A DNA stretch of 64,000 nucleotides from Cloeon dipterum (Eukaryota; Arthropoda; Insecta; Ephemeroptera; Baetidae): contig NC_088787.1 in NCBI RefSeq assembly GCF_949628265.1, forward strand, positions 28,944,501 through 29,008,500, in the 5' to 3' direction. The notes beneath the pieces were generated by a model. That model worked only from the letters and a program-made list of their open reading frames with translations, did not search any database and was not told where the DNA came from. The stretch's first letter is position 1. Every line of letters begins with the position of its first letter. Both the position numbers and the translations under genes were made by a program. Of this stretch, positions 51,101 to 62,105 are shown in pieces.

Positions 51101-51326
51101 TTTTTTTGCTCTTTTTATCCCTGTCCTCGGACCGGGAAGGGCGCGCACTGCACTAGCACGAATGCTGAAACCCGGGTCCCCAATAACACCGCGAACGGAT
51201 AACATAGGCGCACCAGGCCCACTCAAGGGCCACTTGCCTCCGCACCGAGGACTGCATTGAAACGCTAGACATTCGTCCCGTGAAGCCAAATCACGCATGC
51301 TGGAAAGGTGCAAACCAGCAAGTAGC
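51101..51326 (-). repeat. Dispersed repeat with A-rich tail, copy 2
   Basis: Closely matches 24038-24280, in the same orientation, with a longer A tail on the minus strand. It ends at AGTAGC (51326), after which the two loci diverge. It lacks the internal block of about 17 bases present in copy 1. Two copies 27 kb apart, one inside a dpr intron and one intergenic, show it is a genome-wide repeat family. It is probably retroposed, but no reverse transcriptase frame is attached. Confidence 0.8.
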
Positions 51327-51511
51327 AAATAGTATTATAACGAGGAAAATATGAAGGAGATATGATTATATATTGAAGTTTTAAGTTTAATTTGTGAAAA
51401 GTTTCCACACTTTGAATGAATAAAAAGCACATCAAATTTCTTTAGTTTTGAATTCAGCTGATAGTAGTTTAGGTTCATAGAAAACCCAGAAAACAAAAAA
51501 ACTGTTAAGAT

Positions 51512-52003
51512 ATATTGTAGCGACTACCTTACCCCCCACTAGCACCTGTATAAGGCGACCCCTCTGTGCGCTAGCGAGCGGGGAGGAGGTCAATGTAAGC
51601 TAGGCCGTCGCGGGCGGCGGTCGTTGGTTTCGGAGAATAAAAACTCAAGTGCTCAAATGATAAGAGGAGTTGTTTGATTGCTTGAGATCACCTGAAGAAG
51701 AGTAAGTTGACTTAAAGCAATTCATTGGAATAACGTAAATCTCCATATTTGTGCACTGTCCGTCTGACAGTGACGGAGTTCGAGGACACCGCCTGTCGAC
51801 CACGAGATCGACCAAGGCGAGTGTCCGGCTCTGGGTGCCGCAGACCGGCCGAAAGAGTCCAAATTCAGTTTAATCGCGGGAACTCCCACGAGTGAGTTCC
51901 CGCAGCCCAAAAGCAGAACAGGCTAGATCTGGGCGCCGGCTCTTCAAGCCGCGCCAGATAGTAACGCGTAGCACGAGTTCCCTAGACACGCGCGTTACAA
52001 TAT
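51512..52003. mobile_element. Solo LTR of a retrotransposon, with 4-bp target duplication
   Basis: The LTR is 51516-51999 (484 bp). It begins TGTAGCGACTACC and ends GCGCGTTACA, the TG...CA ends of LTRs, with imperfect inverted termini (TGTARCG). It is flanked by the direct repeat ATAT (51512-51515 and 52000-52003). Inside are a TATA-like TATAAGG (51549-51555) and an AATAAA (51636-51641), in the order expected for an LTR promoter and polyadenylation region on the plus strand. There is no gag-pol sequence and no second LTR nearby, so it is a solo LTR left by recombination. A 4-bp duplication suits several Ty3/gypsy elements, but the superfamily is not proven. Confidence 0.8.
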
Positions 52004-55000
52004 TATACATGTTTAATTAATGGTTTAAGAGCGTGGGCCTTCCCTTTTGTCGGGAGCCAATAATTGTCGGAGGTTTGACTTATTGTAAACTTGCATTATT
52101 GGTTAACAGCAGAAAGATGATTTCAAAAATAGAATCCGATTCAAAGGTTTCTGGTATTCCATTAGTGTCCGATCAGATTTCTTCTGTACAACATTGCAGC
52201 AACAATATATACTTCATATAATGTATCAGTCTTAATTATTTCTACCTTTCTGATCCCTAAATAACCTGATAAAACAGTGCGTTATGAAACATCAAATTAG
52301 TATATTTATTTTAAAATAAGAAAGCGTCGCCTTAAATGCAAAACATGATTTCACGACCTCTATGAAAATAAAATAAATTAGAATCAAGGCTAAAAGGTAT
52401 TTTGCACATCAGAGAGTCAGTATGGTCGATCCGTCTGGTTCAATACCACACTGCTTTACACTAAAACTCTGAGATTATTAACGTGAAGGCAGTCAAATAC
52501 GATATATTGGCGTTCATCAGCAGACGCAAGCGGCGGCGAAACAAGGCCTCCCGGCCGGGAGGCTCGTGCCAAAAGCTGTAAAAATTGATTGTGTCTGGCA
52601 TTCGAACTTCGCAGATTAATTGGCCAGCGGGACGGCGGACTGTTTGCGCGCAATAATTCATCACTTTTAAAATCTCTGGTGTAGACGCGTATCGATCAAG
52701 TTGCCCAGTGCATAAATCACGCACTCCTGTGGACAGAGTCTGGCCCTCGGGGCGGCTCGTCAAAGGTGCGTCGAGACTTTTATAATGCGCACACAGCGGC
52801 AGTAAACGCGAAGAAGCAGCACGCCATGAATGAAAAAAGTCGAGAGAGCTTTTTAACTTCCATGATTTGTGGCACCGTCCCCGGCAGGAATATTGATAGC
52901 ATATAGCCTTTCTTTCCACCCGCGCGCTCGTGTTCCCGACTGCTCCAGACGCGATTTATCAATATTTATTAGCTCCATGCAAATTTCAGTAACAGGTTGC
53001 GCGGAGCAGAATTTAATTTAGCAGCAGCACGGCGCAAGGTCGATCGGGGGTCGCCGATTATGAATATTTGCTCAAGGAAAGATTCGTTCGCGCTCGGATA
53101 ATTTTGCCCCTAAAGCTGCCGACGCAGTAATTTTCCGGCGAATTGGGCTGTAAAACGGGATTATGCAGCCCTAAATTCAATTAATTTTGAATTTTGATAA
53201 GCGGATCAGAGTGTACACATAGGGAGCAATATATTTTGCAACAGCAAGGGTGAACGCGTCATAGCAGCTAGAATTTTTAAAGAAAAAATTCTATATAGAA
53301 TTAAGTGACAGATAAGTAATTAAATTAATGCTTGGCACGTGCTGAATTAGGTTGAGTTCAGCTGGATCCAGTTCACTGAACTGTCTTTAACTTGTCAAGT
53401 GCCAGAGTGAATTGTTGGAAATAATTTGTTGTTCAAACCTCACATCTGCGCTTTTCCTTAATTAGAATTAGTTTCATTGAGCAAACTTAGAATTATTACT
53501 TTCTAGGATCATCCCTTTGAAGCGGATTCCGTCGAAACGTAAACAACGAATAATAGGATTTTCGAAAGCAATTTAAACAGGAATAAACGCCATCAAGTTC
53601 ACCATAATTTCAGCGTCTCAAGCCGCCGAATCGCGCAAGCAACAAGAAGCTGTGGTGAGAGAAAGAGGCTCATAATTACGGCGTGAGTTATAGTTACTGC
53701 GTGAAAGCAATTTGCATTTTGCGTAGAATGTGAATGGAACTAATTTGCTCTCGCGCGCCAGCCAGCCATCCAGCCGGCACATAACTGAGACTTAACAGTC
53801 CTCACTTAGCGGAGGCGATTTAGGCAGCGCAGGCACGACTTTTCTGCTCATTTTTTTTCTCTGCCTCTGCAACTCCTCGTGGAGGGAGCGAGCGAGTGCA
53901 GAAAAAGCAAGGCACTCAAGTGGGGCCGGCGCTAAAAAAGAAGATAAACTCGGCCAGCATTTTTATTGCCCTCGCGAGCGCTAAAAAGTTTTATAACGAG
54001 CCTGCAAAATTCCTCTTTAGCCGGCATTCAAATTCAGAAATGTTCGCGCCGCGTTGACGGGTGTAATGACAAAACGGCCCGAGAGCACATCATGCGCCCG
54101 CCTTCTCACTCCCTCTCCGCACCGCACTCGAGAGCTTCGGCAATAATAGTTAAAAGTTTTCGGTGGTGACCAGTACGCTCGAGTAGCCAACCGCACCCAC
54201 CAAATGGACCAGGCGGTGCGAAAATCTTGTGTCGGTCGAGGCCTGTTGATAAAACTGAGGCTGCTGTTTTGTTTTGCGGCAGCTGCATGGCGAAAACCGC
54301 TGAAACCAAAAAGCTCGTTTCCGACGGGTTCAGACACAATTTCGGCAATGGGCATCATCCAGTTGGTATTTATCGAGGCATGATGCGCAGGGTGCCAATG
54401 AAAATAAAATTTAGACAAAAGGGGGCATTAATGCTGTTTTCATTTCCAAGCCGTTTAAAACATGCTCATAAATTATAATTATCGCTAATAGTTTACTGTT
54501 ATTTGTTTCAAATTTTTGACAGGATTTCAATGAAAAAAGAGATAAATTTATAGCTATTTTTTCAATGCAACTTCCAGCGAAAAAAAAACACTTTTCCAGG
54601 GAATTAAAAATTTTATAGGGGGTTCGTTTCAACAAGAGCTTTGAGCTCTGAGGTAAAAGTCATATGGCAAGTTTTGATGTGAACTAATGAGACTTGGGAA
54701 TCTTAGCCTGAAACTTTCCCCAAGTTCTGTTCATGCCAACAACTGACTACATAAGTTAAAAGGGTCATTAGGGTCATTAAATCTAAAAAGAAAATAAATA
54801 TAAAAGAGAGACATGATCAAGCTACGGGGAAAAGTTATTACTCTCCATTTTCGCAAATTTCGAATTAGAAATATAAAACAATTTAATCTTTACGTTGAAC
54901 TGAAATTTTTTCTCCCCCTATAACATCCATCTTGCAAGTACTTATCTAGGAAGCCAAACCAAATATTATATTTTTTATGTAAATAATCACAGTTCAATAT

Positions 55001-57492
55001 TTTGCATATTTTCAATTTGCTTTTTAGATCTTTTTTCAGCTTGTAATAAAAATAGATATGCCCTAAAAACGGTTTCTGACCATTTTAAGTGCGGCGCACA
55101 GAGGTTTTGTATGCGTTTGATGCTTACTCTAATCAGTGATGCATACATTTTTGATGCGTAAATTCAGAAAAAAATTAGAAAAAAATTTGAATAAAGCTAT
55201 GATAACCATTACTTTAACCTAGCAATAAATAATTTTAGTTGCAAGTAAAGCTAGAGATTTTGTCAGAATCATTTTTTTGCCACACTTCAATCGCTGCTAC
55301 TGTTGGAAGTACAGCTCACAGGAATTAGTGTCGGGCGGACACACAGCAAAATAACTGTTTGCTGCAGCTGCGAAAACGTGGGCGAAGCGGCAAAAAATCT
55401 GCAAAGGTCATTCGTGCGGACCTCTCTCCATTATTTCTCTTTGTTTCATCGCAGGCCGGTTTCCCTCTTTGTGGTTGGCACGGCCGGAGCAGGCCCATTA
55501 AAAGCGGAAGACAGACTGGTGCCCTTCATCTTCGTCTTCGCTTACAAAGGAAAAACACAGCGTGCAGTTTTCCTCTGGGCTTTTTTGCCACCACCGCCGC
55601 CGCTCATGCACACACAGATTGGTGGAAATGCCAGCAGGTGCTAGGCAACCCGCTAATTGATCTCTGGCAAGCGGAACACCACTCACCGAATATTTCATAT
55701 TTGCGCCCCATCAATCAAGCCCCGACCACGAGCAGGCAAGGAAAAACGATTCTCGCCACTTGTAAAATTAATAATCCAGCCTAAACTTCAATATTATTCC
55801 GTGCTTGTTTTAAAACGGTTGCGGCGGAAATTGCGTCGTGTGTTTTGCAGGATTATATTGGCGCAGAATTTCAATCAACCGCTGCTTCGGTGATCGATTA
55901 TTCTTGTGAATTATTCAATATTGAGGAGATTTGCAAAAAATGAGCGTGGTGGCATTATAAATCACGCCCGAGACGAGACTGACTTATCAATCATCTGCCT
56001 ACCATCTTTTGTCTGCAGATTTCCATGAAAGATTATTGCTCTCGCTTTGTCGCTTCTTCCTCGCCTGTAATTTGTCGCCGTTCTGCAGTATTGCCAGTCA
56101 ACATTAAATGATGATATTATTAAACCGCAGAATTTGCTTCAAAGAAACTATCTCCTTCTCGTATCGGATTAAGCCGTCATTTTATTGATTTGGATTTTAC
56201 GCTACTTGCGCGCAGTTTCTATTAAAGTAACGAATCGCGAACACCGTCTCGGCCGAGAGTGATAAATGGGAGCGGGGCCCATTTCACGCGCAGCCAGCTG
56301 CAGAGCGGGCGCGAAGTTTTGGCATAAAATTAAAAAGCAATTTGCAAGGATTTGCCGAGGAGCGCAGAGCAGAAAAATAGAAGAAGAAGCGCTCTTGCAG
56401 AGCAGAGATTACGCGGTCCGCTGTCTTTCACGCTGAAAATAAGGAAAAATCTTTGCTTCAGCGCTGAAACGGCCGGAAAAAGAAGGCGTTTGAGTGTGTG
56501 CGTACACGCAGCCGGCGGATTATGACATTAGAAATTTATTCCGGCGCGACGCGCGAAGGAATTTTTCGCTGATGATTCCAGCACCACATCACCTCAACCA
56601 ACCATCCACCCCTGCTTTGAAATTCCGCTCTCCTGAGGAGAAAGAATCATTGATTGTTTCGTAAGTTGCATAAATTAGAGGGCAGTGAGAGAAGATCGAA
56701 TCTTGTTTTTATCAAAGTGATCGGAGATTCACGTTATATTAACTCTAGAAAAAAATCGAATAAATTATTCCTCAAAATGCTTTATTTTTTCAGCTTTCTC
56801 AGTCAGTTTGTTTATTTCTCCATGGTTTCTATTATAGAGCTAATATAACTTTGTGAAAAAAGGATAGAAATGTGTATTTCCCGTCATATTCTAATAATTA
56901 TAGGAGATTAGCATATTTAATATTAAAAATATATATTACATTCTAAGATAACAGACAAGTTTTCAAGGTTAGTTCTTAGTCTGTGCCCTTTATGGCAGTA
57001 GCCAATTTTTCACGATTTATTTAAAAAACCATACTTCTTTTAATCAATCAAAAAACAACAATATGAAGGGAAAAATGAAGTACAATACCTACAAAAATAA
57101 CAGATTTTTAGAAATGCTAGAAGAACATTATCTGGATTTGCTTTTATTTTTCTACTTTCGCACTAAGCACAAATCATAATGCAGCCTTTGTAGCAAGAGC
57201 TCTTTCAGAAGCAGCTTTCAGTGACGCCAAAAATTCCCTGACACACTTTCCTTCCGATGTTGATGGATGAGCCTCGATTTTTCACTGCCCTCATAGATAA
57301 TCGGCCCAACGATTTTGAGAGAGTTGAAGCGCGCATACGAAGAAATTCCGCGACGTGCGAGGGCGCGAATGAAATTTTATTGAAAGAGGGCCTGCTGGCG
57401 GAAAATTGCGACGACTAATGACGGGCGTCACGGTATATTGTCGGAAGAGAGGAGAAGGAAAGAAAGGAGACGAATACATTTTGGGTGGGAAA

Positions 57493-57505
57493 TGTGTGTG
57501 TGTGT

Positions 57506-57542
<37 letters not shown>
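57493..57542. repeat. Compound TG/GA microsatellite
   Basis: A TG run (about 57493-57506) passes into a GA run (about 57506-57542) with one interruption; read directly. Long GA tracts bind GAGA-factor-type proteins in flies, but no such role is shown here. Confidence 0.95.
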
Positions 57543-57545
<3 letters not shown>

Positions 57546-60151
57546 CCCTGGGTCACAGGGCCGATCAATATGACGCTGACGCCGAGTGAGTGTGTATCCG
57601 GAGACCTGGCTGGCGCGCATTTTTATCTCGCACACACATGCACGCATGAAAAAGAGCCCAAACAACTGAAGCCATTCATTAGGCTGGCAGAATGGCAGCC
57701 GGATGGAGAAAAAGCAAGCAGTTGGCGTAAAAAGGGGTTGCACGAGACGCGGAACGTGCGGAGGTCGCGAATAATGCGCGCTATTGTGATCCCAACCATT
57801 TGCCACGCGGCTATCGATCAGCCAAATGTGTTGTGCTGAAAGGAGTGAAATTCGAATATACCTTGGCATTTTTAAGCTGCATCCTTACTCCTGGATGAGG
57901 TGCGAAATTAAACATAGTTAAAAAATTGTAAACCAATTCCTCATAATTAGCAATCCACATACCACCGACAATATTCCCACCATAATATATTCAACAACGG
58001 CGTTTGGTATTAGCCTAATTTGATGCGAGCCACATGGCGTCCTAATTATTTTTCTATACTGCACCAAAACTTTGTCTTTTGTGAAAGTAGACGTCAAACT
58101 ATTTAATGAAGAAACTTTGCGTCGTTCCAACCCCATCAACTCTTATGCAGATTTCGATCTTTCGCTCGCTTTGCTCGGCCGCAGCGCAATGAGAGCCTCG
58201 CCTCAGCACTGCTGGTCAGAGACCGTTCGGGTTTAGCTTCTAAATGAAGTTAATATTCAGCCTGCTGCACTTTCGTTTTACGACACGGTCGTGAAAAAGG
58301 CAGCAACAGCAGAACCGTAAAAAGTGCTAGGAGATTCAAGTTTCGCGAAACTTGCTTCATTTTCATGCATTAAACATATATAATGCGTCCACCTGAAATC
58401 AGCTGCGGGCATTGAAATAACAATTATGTCGGAAATTTCCGAGCTCCATCCTCCTCTTCGATCTTACTCTGCATATGGAATGGTCGATCCGCAATGCTCC
58501 CTGGAGTGTCATTTATGCAGATTCGAATTTCAACTGCTCGTATATTTCTAGTTATCACCTCTAGGATAGCTTTCCTCAATAAATAAAATGATAGGATATT
58601 TTTTAAACCGACAACTCTGGGCGTGTTTGAATGAAAACTCATGTAGGGTTTTATTCTTTGATGGTCAAGCCGTCATTACATCCCGGTAATTTCCTAAAAT
58701 CACTAAAACTTTATCTAAATTTCGATTGGTTTCGATAGAAGAATAACAAATTTTAGTTTTATGAATTATAAATTACCAAATAATACCTGGGACAAATTAA
58801 GACATGTTCATGAGAAGCAATTTTCTATAAGAACCATATGTCACGGAAAGCCTGTTGAAGGTTTCTTACACTAGTAAGAAACTTTCAAATAAATAAGGCA
58901 ATCCCAACTTTCGGCTTTTCTCATGCGAAGGGCGTTCTGCAAGTGGCGTGTGCGTAATCTCGAAAATAAAAAGCCCAGCCATGCCAATCGCAGACCGCGT
59001 CGGTAATATTTTTTCTTCTTCTTCCTCTCGGCAGTCGCAAGAAAGGCGTAATTAATTATTTGCTAATGTAGCGAAGTCAAAGCCTGCCAGCGGATAATTA
59101 ATTGTTTCGCGGTAAACAAGGTGAGCCAGCAATTTGTAATCTGCTTGCGAGAGTTTAACGTCATCCACTTGTATGATGAGATATAATTCAATTAAAACTC
59201 GGCAGGCACAATAGTTTTAATGCACTTTCCCACTTTTGTCCCGACCAACGCTTTGCTGCTTTTCCGATAATTTGCCTTTGTAACTGCTGATGGCTTTTCA
59301 CGGAAATAAAGTTTCAACGCAGCTCGACGCTCGCATTTTGCGCTAATTAATCGCTGATATGCTTGACGATTTTTTGCTGCCACTCCGGTAATTATTTCCA
59401 TAACGTGCAATTTTCATGTGAACAAACACGTGCGTTAAGTTGAGAGTTGTCATTTTAAGTTGCCAAAGGCTTACATGAGTGGATGGTTTTGGATGAAATG
59501 TGTGCTTTTTTATCGTTAAATTTTAATTTGGGTGAACAAATCTTTCTTTTCACTTTGCAGAGTGCAAGAAGAGGCAAGAATTAAACACGTATCAAACACT
59601 AAGCATTTACGAAATATGCAAAATTTCGAAAACAGCTTCCTAGTTGAACATGTATCCCGAGAATTCATTCCATCGTACAAGCTATTCACGTCGCAAAGAG
59701 GTTTACACACTTTGCTTGACTTTGGATTTTACGCGCTGGCAACAAAGTCGCTTAATCTGAATAATGCATAGAGAGGAAAAGACGCCCACCGGCTGCGGCA
59801 TTATTTTTCAAAAGGCGGTTGACGTTGTTCGCGCACCGGCGCCTGTGTGTGCTTAATAAATAATGGCATCCGTATTAAAATTAATGGTCTCGTCCTCCTG
59901 GACGCGCGCAACTTTCAAGAAATCGGCTTCGCACGTTAGCAAACTTTTGCTCTCGCGCGCAAGTGTGTGCGTAAACAAATTCAACGTTCATAAAATCCAG
60001 CGCCTCTGTTTTAAATTCGCTGGCAGCGCGAATCGGCGCAAAAAGTGGAGAGCCTAACTTTATTACGCGCGGGTGAAAATTGGCTGAACACCTGCCTACG
60101 TGCCGAGTTTCTTCCTTTTCCACCCAAAGTGCCGATTCAGCGGGTGGTGTA

Positions 60152-60169
60152 TGTGTGTGTGTGTGTGTG
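60152..60169. repeat. TG dinucleotide microsatellite
   Basis: Uninterrupted TG run, read directly. Confidence 0.9.
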
Positions 60170-62080
60170 CTCCAGACAGCCAATTAGTTTGCCTCTCATT
60201 GCACGAACACACCGCACCACAGCGCTTTACCCCTGCTTTGATGTTCTTTTGGCAAAAACGATCGCTGCCGCAGTTTTCATTGTGCTTGTAATTGAACTGA
60301 GTCGAGCATGATTATCACGAGTTACCATGAATGAGAACGCCAAAAAGTTTTAGTTGCTGACGTTCATATGTTTCAGAGAAATAAGTTTTTAATAACTTAT
60401 TTGCTTCACGTCTTGCGTAATTATATCGAATAAACTAATGCAGATATTATGAAATGAATAAACAGGAGTGTTCAGATTCAGTTTTGTGTTACGATAATTA
60501 TTAACAAGAAATCCACTTTAGAGTTGGTTGATATTAATTAAAAGCCATCATACACAGTGATTGAAAATTACTTCGCAGCAAATACATCACCAGCGTACAT
60601 ATAAAATGAATTGAATACAAACTTAAAAAATAGCTGCAATTAAATTTATGATTCAAGAAACATAAATAAGTTTTTTTATGGTTGACAAATTTATTGGATC
60701 ATATTTGCTTTGCAATAATTATATTTAAATTTCAATTGAACGTAAATATTGGTCCTGATAAAATTCAATGCTGTCCAATTAATTTTGCAACGCGCAAAAG
60801 AGTTCATATACGTCCACTCAACTCACAACAGCAGTTTGCTGCTCGAAATGATGATAAATTTCATTTAATAATCAATCCGAGTATAGAATTTCAGCTATTT
60901 TTTTCTGTCAAATCGACGGCTTTAAACGAGTATATTATGCTGCATAATAAAAAGTTGCGACCACTAGAATACGTGGAATAAATTAATTGGCCTAATTAAA
61001 CAACAACATTGCGCAGGGCTAAAGCAGTGTGAGAATATTATAAAAGCTTGTATGGGTTGCAAATGAAATTTTTGCCTTCCATAAAATTTACTCGCACGCA
61101 ACCCAGCTGCGGAAGGCGTACAGGCCGAAAATTCTAGCTCGAATAAAATTATCAAAACAGATATGCGTACATAAAAGCAGAATGCCGGGTGAACGAAAAA
61201 TAAATTCGATTTTCACCGCAGAGTTTTTTCAGAGGCTTTTTTATAAAAAAATGTTAAATATCTATTCAACAGAATCAAAAATGAATTTTATCAGTTTATT
61301 TTTTGATTTAGTAAGATTAGTTAAATGCAACGTATAATCCAACCGCAAAATTTGCTGAATTATTTAAAATCATAAGTCTTTATTCTGTTTAAAAAATTTC
61401 AGCAATTCAACTAGCCATTTTTCAATGGGTAATTCGTAATTCCGCAAGGACCCGAGAGCATCGATTTCGCAAATTTCAATTCGCACAGAAAAAAGCAATC
61501 AGCTCTCGGGTTGTTTTGCAAACAATTCAGCGAATAAGCCAGCGTTTGGCAGCAAACGCGTGTGGAAGCGTTTTTATTAGCCAGTGAAAATCAACGCTGC
61601 ACGCCTTTGTTGTGTGCATGTATTTTTTTCTGGGTACGTGCGAGTGAGGCAAAGTCGCACTGCTGGCAAATTGCCGTCCGTCCAAATTATATTCCGGTCT
61701 GATGGATTGGCTCACGACATGCGACATTTTTTGGCGTTTGACGGATAATCACGTCGGCTGCGCTGCCCCGAGGATCGACGTCAATTACGGTCGAAAGCGG
61801 AAACCCACGGATTACAGCCCTGCGCGTCGAGATTTGTGCAGCCAACTTCATAATTTGCATCACAATCAGCCGTGTTAATTGAAAATGGGGGCTTTGCTGA
61901 ATCTTGCGGCCAATTAAGGAACCCGCCTGCCGAAAGACCAGGAAGCATCCGCAGCAGCCGGGGCGTGTGTACACACTGGTGGCATTATTATTGTATTTAA
62001 ATGAGGCCGATATTGCTGTCAGGTGGGCCACGAGGAATATTCACAGCAGCTTTAATTTCCGCTCCGGCTGTACCCGCAGC

Positions 62081-62105
62081 GAGAGAGAGAGAGAGAGAGA
62101 GAGAG
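62081..62105. repeat. GA dinucleotide microsatellite
   Basis: Uninterrupted GA run, read directly. Confidence 0.95.

Noticed and set aside
52461..52919. 152-codon minus-strand frame in the presumed dpr intron
   Set aside because: No recognisable family, no splice context and no Ig features; treated as chance.
57291..57869. 192-codon minus-strand frame and 133-codon plus-strand frame across the GA/TG microsatellite
   Set aside because: Both read through simple repeats (Ser-Leu and Arg-Glu repeats) and have no motif.
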